From contig CAWABB010000001.1 of NCBI GenBank assembly GCA_963780165.1, positions 1,364,001-1,428,000 on the forward strand: a DNA stretch of 64,000 nt, given 5' to 3'. This DNA is from CAWABB01 sp963780165 (lineage in GTDB: Bacteria; Bacteroidota; Ignavibacteria; UBA10030; UBA6906). This document shows, piece by piece, positions 37,745 to 45,973 of the stretch. Position 1 is the stretch's first letter, and the number at the start of each line of letters is the position of its first letter. The notes under the pieces are model-generated. The model had not been told where the DNA came from, ran no database searches, and saw only the letters and a list, made by a program, of their open reading frames with translations. The position numbers were made by a program, and so were the translations under genes.

Positions 37745-39091
37745 TCACCCCAAGGGCCGTGCGAGGATGCCCGGCCGCTCGGCATGCAGGCGCATGATGA
37801 GCTCTCCGAACAGCGTGTTGGCCCAGGCGAACCACGACCGCGTGAAGCGTGCCGGGTCGTCCTTGTGATACGACTCGTGCATGAACCCTGTCCCTGCGTG
37901 GGACCCCTTCAACATGCGGAGACAGCGGAGGATTTCCGCGTCGTCGGTGCTGGTCAACGCCCGAACGATAATCGACATCGGCCAGACCATGTCCAGCCCC
38001 ACATGCGGACCGCCGATCCCTTCGCCGGCAGCCCCGCGGAAGAAGTAGGGATTGTCCTCGCTCAGGAGGAACGCCCGCGTGGCGCGGTACGTGGGGTCGT
38101 CCGGCGCGCACCATCCGAGATACGGCAGTGACAGCAGGCTCGGCACGTTCGCGTCGTCCATGAAGAGCGCGTTCCCGAACCCGTCCACCTCATACGCGTA
38201 CACGGGCCCGTGCTTCGGATGCCGCACGACAGCATTCGCCGCGATGGCATCCTGAAGCTCGTCGGCAAAGCCGTTGCATTCCGCGGCGAATGACCTGTCG
38301 CGGATCTCCGTCGACCAGATCTCGCCCAGGGCGCGGAGGGCGACGACCGCAAACATGTTGGCTGGCACGAGGAACGGATAGATGCAGGAGTCGTCGGAGG
38401 GCCGAAATGTCGAATGGATCAGCCCGCACCGCCGCGAGGGGTTGCCGTAGCCTCCGATGGGTACCGTATCGTACCAGACCGCCGTCCACCGCTGGAACTT
38501 GTACGGACCGATGCTCTGCTTCCGCTGCTGCTCCCGGAGTGTCCTGACCGCCAGCATCATAGCCCTTTGCCACGTCTTGTCGAAGATCGACGCATCGCCC
38601 GTGGTCTTCCAGTAGCCGTGCGCGAGGCGGACCGGATAGCAAAGCGAGTCGATTTCGTACTTCCGCTCGTGCAGCTCCGGCTTCATGTCGGTGAGATCCT
38701 TCACCCACTCGCTTGTTCCGGGCCCGTCGTTGAACGCGTTCGCGTACGGATCGATCAGGATGCACGCGGCCTGCCGGCGAATGACCCCTGCGATCAGGTC
38801 GCGCAACCGCCCGTCGTCCCGCGTCAGCGGGAGAAACGGCCAGACTTGCGCGGCCGAGTCGCGCAGCCACATCGCCTCGATGTCGCCTGTACTGACGAAC
38901 GTGTCGGGTTTGCCGTCGACGACGCGATAGCGGACCGTGGTATCAAGCGTGTTGGGGAAGCAGTTTTCGAAGAGCCAGGCGAGTTCAGGATCGGCGATCG
39001 CCTTCGTGAGCCGCGCGATGGCAGCCTCGACGGCGTCGCTCACGAACTTCCGCCGGGCCGGGGGAGGTCGACGGGAGAGATAGTCCGCCAC
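37745..39091 (-). CDS. Exo-alpha-1,6-mannosidase, GH125
   Basis: A 448-residue (alpha/alpha)6-barrel enzyme of the former DUF1237 family. Signatures are TGDIEAMWLRDSAAQVWPFL near residue 68, IDPYANAFNDG, DGFGNALFMDDANVPSLLSLPYLGW and GIGGPHVGLDMVWPMS. The start is a GTG at 39091 with a weak ribosome site. There is no signal peptide, so it should be cytoplasmic. GH125 enzymes cut alpha-1,6-mannose from N-glycan-derived mannosides. It begins the segment after the terminator at 39140 and is followed 59 bp later by the symporter. Confidence 0.93.
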   Translation of the reverse strand: MADYLSRRPPPARRKFVSDAVEAAIARLTKAIADPELAWLFENCFPNTLDTTVRYRVVDGKPDTFVSTGDIEAMWLRDSAAQVWPFLPLTRDDGRLRDLIAGVIRRQAACILIDPYANAFNDGPGTSEWVKDLTDMKPELHERKYEIDSLCYPVRLAHGYWKTTGDASIFDKTWQRAMMLAVRTLREQQRKQSIGPYKFQRWTAVWYDTVPIGGYGNPSRRCGLIHSTFRPSDDSCIYPFLVPANMFAVVALRALGEIWSTEIRDRSFAAECNGFADELQDAIAANAVVRHPKHGPVYAYEVDGFGNALFMDDANVPSLLSLPYLGWCAPDDPTYRATRAFLLSEDNPYFFRGAAGEGIGGPHVGLDMVWPMSIIVRALTSTDDAEILRCLRMLKGSHAGTGFMHESYHKDDPARFTRSWFAWANTLFGELIMRLHAERPGILARPLG

Positions 39092-39139
39092 GTCTTGAGT
39101 GCCTTTCAGGTTATGCGTGGACCAGCGTCCTGCACCAGC

Positions 39140-39175
39140 AAAAAGGGCGCCCCAGATTCAGCTCCGAGGCGCCCT
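39140..39175 (-). terminator. Rho-independent terminator after the T9SS-tail protein gene
   Basis: On the minus strand an 8-bp stem, AGGGCGCC and GGCGCCCT, encloses a 16-base loop and is followed directly by TTTTT. It lies 37 bp past the stop of the gene at 39212 and before GH125, so it ends or weakens the ROK-receptor-T9SS transcript. Confidence 0.8.
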
Positions 39176-39211
39176 GAGACTTCACCACCGATCACACGGC
39201 GGATCGTGCAC

Positions 39212-40996
39212 TTACTTCATCAACACCATCTTGTACGTGCTGACAAAGTTGTCCGCCTTGAGGCGATAGACGTACATGCCGCTGGCAAGATGCGCGGCAT
39301 TGAAGTCCACCGTGTAGCTTCCGGGAGCCATGGTCTGGTTGACCAGCGTGGCCACTTCCTGGCCCAGCAGGTTGAAGACCTTCAGCTCGACGTTGGACTG
39401 CGCCGGGATCGAGAACGCGATCTCGGTCGACGGGTTGAACGGGTTGGGGTAGTTCTGCGAGAGGCTGTAGCCTTCGGGCAGCTCATTCACCCGCTTCACG
39501 TCGGTCAGGAGCCACGCGGCTTTCTGCTCCGGGAACCAGTTCAGATCGCCCAGGGCGAACCCATCGGTGCCGGCATTCAGCAGGGCCGCATTGGTGTATG
39601 CCATGTTCTCAGGCAGCGGCCACGTCGCCGGATAGAGATTGTTGGTCGGATAGCACCACCGGTTGGCGTCCAGCGTGCCGGTGAGGATCTCGTGCAGGTA
39701 GTAAATCAACGAATCGATATGATTCGTGGTCACTGCAGGGAATCCCGGGTCAACTTCCTGGTTGTTCTGCACAATGATCCCTGAGGACAGCGGACCCGCC
39801 AGACTGTCAATCGTCCACTGGTTGTACGTTGTCAACCATGTCGGAGGATAGACGATTCTCTTCAAATACTGCTTCACGGTACCGCCGCCGTACACGGGCA
39901 CGTCCACGCTATCATAGGTCGCAACGGTGTCATTGTAGGCCCTGTAGAAATCCGTCAACTTCGTCGGCCAGAAATACGCGTTGTTCTGGATATCGAAAAC
40001 CCTGATGTTCTCGCTCACCATCTCGGCCGAAACGCCGTGCGCAGGATCGGCATAGAGTTCAGGCCCCGTGAACGTCGTGTTCCAGAGCTTGGACCAATAG
40101 CTCACGCTATCGAGCCCTCTGATTTGAAGAATGCTGGTCGACGCGGTATCGGGATAGTTCAGGAACCACCCATTGATGACGGGGTCGGGATATCCGCCCA
40201 TCGCCGCCAATGAATAGAAGATGTTATTCTTCATGCGGGCAAAATTCGCATTCCTGATGAGGGTCGTATAGACCGTGCCGAACACGCACGTGTTGTGCTC
40301 AAACAACGCGAGCGGAGTGTATCCGCGCACGTTGAACATGGTGGCGTTGCTGGCAAAGAACGTATTGTTGATGATCCTGACGGTGTCGAGCGCAACGACG
40401 TTACCGCTCAGGAACGCGTCCCCTGCAAACCACGACGAGCTATGCTGGAGGTTTCTGAACTCGCAGTCCTGAATGTCCAGCTTCGTCCAGTAGCTCGGGA
40501 AGATGGCGCCGTGGCTCAATCCATCAACAATCACACCACGCATCTTCAGTTTCACGCTGTCGGCGTTAATGCGGATGCCGTCAAACCAGCCAGGCCAGTT
40601 GTTGTCCGCCCGCTGGCCGAGGATGTAGAGGTTGGTCAGGGAGACATCTCCGCCCTTCCCGATGAACTCGAAGAAGTGATCGACCGACGAGTTGTCCCCA
40701 AGGATTGCGGGCGCAAGGACCGGCGGCCGGTTCGTGCCTGCCGTGGACGTCATGTACAGGTTGCCGTTCACCTTGAGCGGCTCCGTGACCTGATACACCG
40801 ACCCGCGGTTCAGGCGATAAACACGGTCAGGATGAGCGCGCACGCCGCCTGCCGTCGTGTCGCTGTTGATCACGGTGTTAATGTTCCCGGGGGGGACTGC
40901 CGCGACATCCAGCGTGTCCGGCGCGGCCGCGACCTCCGGTGGCATTGCAAAGGCCAGAAGACCGATCAATGCCAAAATGAAGACCATTCCTTTCAT
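39212..40996 (-). CDS. Secreted beta-helix-like protein with type IX secretion sorting tail
   Basis: A 594-residue protein with signal peptide (VFILALIGLLAFAMPPEVAAA; AGGAG site before ATG 40996). The middle has repeated short strands of parallel beta-helix type (LTNLYILGQ, IRINADSVKLKMRGVIVDG, LDIQDCEFRNL), as in pectate-lyase-like and chondroitinase-B-like folds. No catalytic site is recognised. The last 80 residues are a T9SS type A sorting domain: YSLSQNYPNPFNPSTEI, VFNLLGQEV and a final MYVYRLKADNF segment. It is probably a surface-anchored glycan-binding or processing protein. It is the only T9SS-tagged product in the locus and follows the TonB receptor gene after 104 bp. Confidence 0.88.
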   Translation of the reverse strand: MKGMVFILALIGLLAFAMPPEVAAAPDTLDVAAVPPGNINTVINSDTTAGGVRAHPDRVYRLNRGSVYQVTEPLKVNGNLYMTSTAGTNRPPVLAPAILGDNSSVDHFFEFIGKGGDVSLTNLYILGQRADNNWPGWFDGIRINADSVKLKMRGVIVDGLSHGAIFPSYWTKLDIQDCEFRNLQHSSSWFAGDAFLSGNVVALDTVRIINNTFFASNATMFNVRGYTPLALFEHNTCVFGTVYTTLIRNANFARMKNNIFYSLAAMGGYPDPVINGWFLNYPDTASTSILQIRGLDSVSYWSKLWNTTFTGPELYADPAHGVSAEMVSENIRVFDIQNNAYFWPTKLTDFYRAYNDTVATYDSVDVPVYGGGTVKQYLKRIVYPPTWLTTYNQWTIDSLAGPLSSGIIVQNNQEVDPGFPAVTTNHIDSLIYYLHEILTGTLDANRWCYPTNNLYPATWPLPENMAYTNAALLNAGTDGFALGDLNWFPEQKAAWLLTDVKRVNELPEGYSLSQNYPNPFNPSTEIAFSIPAQSNVELKVFNLLGQEVATLVNQTMAPGSYTVDFNAAHLASGMYVYRLKADNFVSTYKMVLMK

Positions 40997-41100
40997 CGTA
41001 AAGCTCCTGCAGAAGTAGTGAATGAAACGTTGGTTATTTGAAGCGTGGTGCATCACAAGTGGTGTCCCTCCATTGACCTCCTCGTGCAATGTGATTGGAA

Positions 41101-44100
41101 TTAGAACCTGAAGCGTACGCCTAGATCTGCCGACATGCCGTAGCGCTGCTCGGATGCCGTAAAACTTGTCTTCTGGTTGATATCCACATCATCCTCCCCT
41201 GTGATGTTCATCAGGTTGAAGAAGAGCTGCATACCGAACCAGGGCAATTCCTGCTTGATCGAAAGATCCCACCGGGTGAACGGCGCCGAATTGACCCGTT
41301 GTTGCATCCAGAAGTCGGGCCGCTTGAAAATGTTGTCCTGGTAGAGCACCGACAGGCGCACGGCGAACCCTTTGTAGTCATACCCCATCGCCACATTAAG
41401 AATGTCGTTGGGTTGGTTGAGGAGCCGCGTGGTGTACGACGTGTCGTTGATCACCTGAATGAGATTACCTTCCTCGTCGTAGGTATTGGTCAGTTCGCTC
41501 TTCGGGTAGCCCGCCTCAGAAAAGATATGCGTGTAGTTCACGTTCAGAACGATGCCGTTGAACGGTTCCGGCAGGTACCAGAAGTGCGTCTGCCACTCAC
41601 TCTCGATTCCCCAGAGGTCAATGGCAATCGGGTTATTGACATAGGTGTTGAATTCGTATAACTGATGTCCTCCCTGTGGCAGATCGGGGTAGGGACTCAG
41701 ATCGGTGACGTACGTGTGGGAATAGAAGATCAGGTCCTTGATGCGCTTCTTGAACCCGTTCACGCTTACCAGACCAATCTCGTTCGAATGGGCCGACACG
41801 ACGAGATCAAAGTTCTCTGATGTGGCTGGCTTCATCGCATGGTTGTTGTAGTCGATGAATCCCGTCCCAATGAGATACCGGGGCGTGATCGCACTGTAGT
41901 CCGGGTAGTTCAACGTGTTCGTGTACGCAAAGTGGATTTGCATCCACTCAAGCGGGTTGTACCTGACGTGCACCATCGGGAGCCAGAACCCGTGAGAATG
42001 GGTAATCGTGGTGTCCTTCCCCTGCAGCCCTTGAGGGACGAGCATGCCCCGCATCGCTTCGTACGATGTCGTGAGATTCTGATACCTGACGCCCGGCACG
42101 ATGGAAATGAGGTTGCTGATATTCAGGGACGCCATGACGTACCCCGCGCTCTTGTCCTCGTAGCCCGAATAGTCGTTGATGGCGGAGGCCAGCTTGTTCA
42201 CCTGATACCCTTCCAGCGAGGTCGTCCGCTTCGCGATCGGCAAAATATCCCACATCAGGCTGGGACTCAGAGCATAGGGGGAGTGGTAATCACCGTTGAG
42301 GAACTCGCCGATCTCGTAGCCGCCCCTGTCAATAAAATTGAGCATGCCGATCCTGCTTCCGCTCGATCCGCCTGCCATAACCATGCCGGGATACTCAGCC
42401 AGGATGGCGTTCACAACGGCGCCTCCGCCTCCATACCCCTGCGATCCTGCAGACTCATTCAAATCATACTCGCGGGTTCGGTGCTGGTACACGCCGCCGA
42501 ACTTGACCTTGAGCGTGAGATCAGACGACAGCGTGAAGTCTGTCAGAAGATCCAGCTGCCCGGTCAGTGTCCGTTCCTTGGAGAGCTTCGTCGCCGTCGA
42601 AATATTGATCAACCCTGCCAGGGTGTCGTTGGGAGTGGCAAACGAGGCGAGGACCTCCGGACGGTATTTCGTCAGGTCCCCCCTGTTCGCGAAACCGGAT
42701 TGGCTCGTCTGCCAGAAGTCAAAGCTCAGATCCTCGGGGTTCTTGCTTTCGGTATAGCTGTGCGACAGTTTTGCGTCAATATGGAAGATCGGGATGTCCT
42801 GCTTGATGGAGACAAGGTTGGTGATGACATTCAGCTCGTTCTTGTAATCATTACTGAAGAACCAGATGTTATCTGCGCCCGGATACATAGTTTCACTTGA
42901 ATGTCGCTCTTTTGTGTCGCTGGAGCTGAAGAAGTTTGCGAACCCGATCTCCCCGGTTGAGTGCTGATAGTCCAGGACCAGGGTCGCCCCTAACCGTTCG
43001 CGTGTCCTCCAGATATCGGCAAGGCTTATTGATGTCAGGTCTGGTGTGCCCGCATCCCCGTGCGTCTTATCGGTCAGGCTGTAGCTGACCCCTAAAGTAT
43101 TTGCGCTGAGGTTCCGCTTCTCCGCGGACCCTTGCACGAAGACGCCAAAGCTCTGGTCCTCAAAGAACCGTTTCTCGAGTGAGCCGGAGAGCTTGTAGTT
43201 GTCATAGTTGCTCTTCAGATTGCCGTACCCGCCCTGTAGCCACAGCTCGCCGAGGGGAACCCACGCCGCGGCGGCCGCCTCATCCGTGGACACTTCAGTC
43301 TTCACCGCTTTGCGCAAGCCGAAATTGACGACACCGCCGATCAATGTGGCGTCCATGTCGGGTGTAATCGCCTTTGTGACCTCGATTCCCCCGAGCATCG
43401 ACGAAGAAATCATGCTCAGATCGCCTCCCCTGTCGCCCAGCGTGGAGGTGGTGCCTTCCTGCGCAGTCTTGTCGCCGGAGGTAATATCGTTGGTCGAGGC
43501 GACGTTGCTGGGCATCTCGACCCCGTCAATGGTGATCTGGTTGTACTGCGGCGAGAGGCCGCGGATGACCACCTGAGACCCTTCACCGCCCGTCCGTACC
43601 AGGGAGACGCCGGGCAGCCGTCCGACAGACTCGGCGGCATTGGCGTCGGGGAGTTCCTGGATTCGGGCACGCGACACGACGTTGGTGATGGAGACCGCCG
43701 TCAGCTGTTGGTTGATTGCTTCATTCTGGCCGGCTGCCTGGGCCGTGACAACAACCTCCTGGCCTTCAATGCCTATCGCGACAAGCCTGATTTCCAGCTT
43801 GACGGTCTCCCCGTCCTTCACCTGCACCGGAATCTCCTTCTGCTGGTAACCGACATATGTGGCCCGGAGAGTGTACGAGCCTGGAGGGACGTTCCGTATG
43901 ATATACTTCCCATTGACATCGGATGACGCACCCAGGCTGGTTTTGAGAAGCAACAGGTTCGCACCGGGCAACGCATCTTTCGTCTGGGAGTCTTTCACAA
44001 CCCCCTCGATGTTGCCGCTCGCGGCGAGCGCCGGGGGAACGAGGAGCAGTGAGACGAAAATTACTGCGAGGGAACAACGGAGAATGCACTGTACAAATGT

Positions 44101-44106
44101 GTTCAT
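41101..44106 (-). CDS. TonB-dependent receptor with carboxypeptidase-regulatory domain
   Basis: A 1001-residue outer-membrane receptor. After a signal peptide (AVIFVSLLLVPPALAA) comes a CarboxypepD_reg-like domain (GNIEGVVKDSQTKDALPGANL, residues 25-110). Next is the plug (ELPDANAAESVGRLPGVSL, GSQVVIRGLSPQYN) and a 22-strand barrel ending GMSADLGVRFRF with the usual terminal Phe. The plug motifs match the SusD-less receptors seen in Xanthomonas/Caulobacter-type loci, and no susD gene is present. It should take up a large glycan or oligosaccharide with TonB energy. The ATG at 44106 has an AGGAG site and lies 41 bp after the ROK gene, so the two are likely co-transcribed. Confidence 0.94.
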   Translation of the reverse strand: MNTFVQCILRCSLAVIFVSLLLVPPALAASGNIEGVVKDSQTKDALPGANLLLLKTSLGASSDVNGKYIIRNVPPGSYTLRATYVGYQQKEIPVQVKDGETVKLEIRLVAIGIEGQEVVVTAQAAGQNEAINQQLTAVSITNVVSRARIQELPDANAAESVGRLPGVSLVRTGGEGSQVVIRGLSPQYNQITIDGVEMPSNVASTNDITSGDKTAQEGTTSTLGDRGGDLSMISSSMLGGIEVTKAITPDMDATLIGGVVNFGLRKAVKTEVSTDEAAAAAWVPLGELWLQGGYGNLKSNYDNYKLSGSLEKRFFEDQSFGVFVQGSAEKRNLSANTLGVSYSLTDKTHGDAGTPDLTSISLADIWRTRERLGATLVLDYQHSTGEIGFANFFSSSDTKERHSSETMYPGADNIWFFSNDYKNELNVITNLVSIKQDIPIFHIDAKLSHSYTESKNPEDLSFDFWQTSQSGFANRGDLTKYRPEVLASFATPNDTLAGLINISTATKLSKERTLTGQLDLLTDFTLSSDLTLKVKFGGVYQHRTREYDLNESAGSQGYGGGGAVVNAILAEYPGMVMAGGSSGSRIGMLNFIDRGGYEIGEFLNGDYHSPYALSPSLMWDILPIAKRTTSLEGYQVNKLASAINDYSGYEDKSAGYVMASLNISNLISIVPGVRYQNLTTSYEAMRGMLVPQGLQGKDTTITHSHGFWLPMVHVRYNPLEWMQIHFAYTNTLNYPDYSAITPRYLIGTGFIDYNNHAMKPATSENFDLVVSAHSNEIGLVSVNGFKKRIKDLIFYSHTYVTDLSPYPDLPQGGHQLYEFNTYVNNPIAIDLWGIESEWQTHFWYLPEPFNGIVLNVNYTHIFSEAGYPKSELTNTYDEEGNLIQVINDTSYTTRLLNQPNDILNVAMGYDYKGFAVRLSVLYQDNIFKRPDFWMQQRVNSAPFTRWDLSIKQELPWFGMQLFFNLMNITGEDDVDINQKTSFTASEQRYGMSADLGVRFRF

Positions 44107-44146
44107 ACTGTTCTCCTCGGGCAATGAATGGTTCAATGCACAGCAA

Positions 44147-45361
44147 CTACGAGGTGGTGGTCCCGAAAAACTTCCTGTACGATATGGCTGCCGCTCCGAG
44201 AACGGAGGGCAACTCGCCAAGAGATGTCGGCACAATTGTCGTGTGGTCGAGCTTCCCGTAGAACCCGCCCTTCCTCACTCCCGCGACAATCGCGGGACAC
44301 ACAAGGTCCCAGGCACCGGTGATTTGACCTCCGATGACGATGGTATCTGGGTCGACAGCTTTGATGATGTTGGAGATCCCCAGGCCCAGGTAATCACCCA
44401 TCCGTACGAGCTCCTCCCGGGCGGCACTCTCCCCGAGGACAGCCGCATGGATGATCTGCCGCATCGTTACCTTCTCCGCCTCTTGATGGCTCAGCTGCCG
44501 GGCGCGCGCGTACCGCGACACGGTCGCCCGCTCCGACGCGTACGCCTGCCAACATCCCCGATTCCCGCACTCGCATGGCGCGCCGCCTTCCACCAGCGTC
44601 ACATGACCGAACTCGCCTGCAAGATGAGCCTGCCCCTTCAGGACGACCGAGTCAATGACGATCCCCGCACCCACGCCTTCGCTGACGGAAAGGAACACGA
44701 AATTCCCCAGGCGGGACTTGTGTCGTCCGAAAAAGAGCTCCGCCACAGCCGACGCCTTCGCATCGTTTTCGATGGCGACGATGCTCACCTCGGGAAAGAT
44801 CTCGCGAACAAGCGTCCCAAGATCGAGATCCTTCCATCCGAGGAAGGGAGCGTACTCTACAATAGACTGGCTGGCGTCCACGACGCCGGCAACGGTGATG
44901 CCGATGCTCTGCAGTCGGGGAAAACGATGCTGCTTGCGCGCGGTCTCCAGGTGGGCGATGCAGGCGGACACGAAGTCCCGTACCGGACTCCCGTTCGTCG
45001 GGACGTCAAGCGTGTGCCGGATGGTTCCATCGATGTCGACAATGGCCAGTCTGGTGACTTTGGAGTCGAACGACAACGCCCCGACCAGGTGCTTTCCTGT
45101 CTTGAGGTGCAGGTTGAGAGGTTTTCGTCCGACGACGGTGTTCCTGACAAGCTCCTCCGCGAGAAGATCTTCTTCCAGGAGACCAGTGACGATGCTCGAC
45201 ACAGTACTCTTGTTCAGATTGCTGATCCTGGCGAGGGAAGCGCGTGAGATCGGTCCGCGCTCTCGGACCAGGTCCAGGACGAGGGCGCGGTTGTGGCTCC
45301 GCACAACGCGAGAATTCATCGTCGCACGACGCTGCTGAAACAACCGACCGATAGTCGTCAT
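44147..45361 (-). CDS. ROK-family transcriptional repressor (NagC/XylR type)
   Basis: A 404-residue regulator with an N-terminal winged helix (VLDLVRERGPISRASLARISNLNKSTVSSIV), followed by an actin-like ROK domain. The sugar-binding/Zn motif reads GHVTLVEGGAPCECGNRGCW, matching the Cys-x-Cys-Gly-x2-Gly-Cys ligand set. ROK repressors leave DNA when a sugar or sugar phosphate binds. The ATG at 45361 is used; a second ATG at 45319 is possible. Its promoter carries an inverted repeat over the predicted start of transcription, which points to self-repression. It heads the minus-strand locus and faces a second receptor gene, so it is the obvious regulator of both. Confidence 0.92.
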   Translation of the reverse strand: MTTIGRLFQQRRATMNSRVVRSHNRALVLDLVRERGPISRASLARISNLNKSTVSSIVTGLLEEDLLAEELVRNTVVGRKPLNLHLKTGKHLVGALSFDSKVTRLAIVDIDGTIRHTLDVPTNGSPVRDFVSACIAHLETARKQHRFPRLQSIGITVAGVVDASQSIVEYAPFLGWKDLDLGTLVREIFPEVSIVAIENDAKASAVAELFFGRHKSRLGNFVFLSVSEGVGAGIVIDSVVLKGQAHLAGEFGHVTLVEGGAPCECGNRGCWQAYASERATVSRYARARQLSHQEAEKVTMRQIIHAAVLGESAAREELVRMGDYLGLGISNIIKAVDPDTIVIGGQITGAWDLVCPAIVAGVRKGGFYGKLDHTTIVPTSLGELPSVLGAAAISYRKFFGTTTS

Positions 45362-45449
45362 TCGGCTGCGCCTACATGACCACGTGAGAGGCTCGGCAAG
45401 TGAACCGGGTCTCGCAGAAGCTTCGAGTACGATCGACGCTAGATGAGGG

Positions 45450-45485
45450 CTAACCGGAAGGGTTAGTTTGTCATCGCAACAAACT
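45450..45485. promoter_or_regulatory. Candidate ROK operator: AGTTTGT-N7-ACAAACT plus adjoining CTAACC/GGTTAG repeat
   Basis: A perfect 7-bp inverted repeat AGTTTGT (45465-45471) and ACAAACT (45479-45485) overlaps the predicted start of ROK transcription. Its TTAGTTTGT...CAACAAACT layout resembles the operators of XylR-type ROK repressors as I recall them. A second repeat, CTAACC-N5-GGTTAG (45450-45466), touches it. Confidence 0.65.
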
Positions 45486-45492
45486 CGGCCTA

Positions 45493-45521
45493 AAAGTACC
45501 ACAACTCGTTGAATATGTCAA
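45493..45521 (-). promoter_or_regulatory. ROK gene promoter, TTGACA-N17-TACTTT
   Basis: A perfect -35 TTGACA (45521-45516) and -10 TACTTT (45498-45493) are separated by 17 bp. Transcription would start near 45486, at the edge of the inverted repeat, as expected for a repressed promoter. Confidence 0.7.
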
Positions 45522-45873
45522 TAGCCACACCAAAAATGACGTCATTGCCGCCCTTCGGCACCTCCGCCGTCACCCTCTATCCACCCCTCCCCCCGCGGAT
45601 TGTCCAGTCCACAGCGATCCTCATTGCCATCCTTCCCGCCTCCCGAAGGCTCCCCTACCCTCGATCCCCCGGAGGGGCCTCTCACGCTTCCGGCCCTGAA
45701 ATTCTCAGGTTTCTCACGCGCCTGCGTTCCCCGGGATGGGGGGCAGATCCCGGACGCCTTCTGTTGAAATTTTCGAAAGCATTCCAGCCCCCGGCACGAG
45801 ATCGCCCGGCTCTCCATCGCCGTGAAGCGCGTTGCCTTCCTTCATCCTCCCGTTCGCTGGAAACAAACAGCAC

Positions 45874-45902
45874 TTGCCCATACCGATTCCCCTCCGTACT
45901 TT
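45874..45902 (+). promoter_or_regulatory. Candidate promoter of the second TonB receptor, TTGCCC-N17-TACTTT
   Basis: TTGCCC (45874-45879) and TACTTT (45897-45902) with a 17-bp spacer lie about 70 bp upstream of the GTG start. The -10 is the same as in the ROK and cytochrome gene promoters. Confidence 0.5.
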
Positions 45903-45973
45903 GTCATGCGGCATTCTATAAGTTGTGAGTGCCCGGACCGGGACGACGAGCACAAATGTAGGAGGAACCCGCG

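Larger units (their letters stand above)
45362..45973. other. Divergent control region between the ROK and second TonB receptor genes
   Basis: About 600 bases without a credible gene. It holds the ROK promoter and two inverted repeats near 45450-45521, and a candidate promoter for the plus-strand receptor near 45874-45902. The middle (45540-45850) is C-rich and shows no clear element. Confidence 0.7.

Noticed and set aside
45503..45973. Small protein genes in the control region between ROK and the receptor
   Set aside because: Frames here are Pro/Arg-rich with no start context and overlap promoters on both strands.
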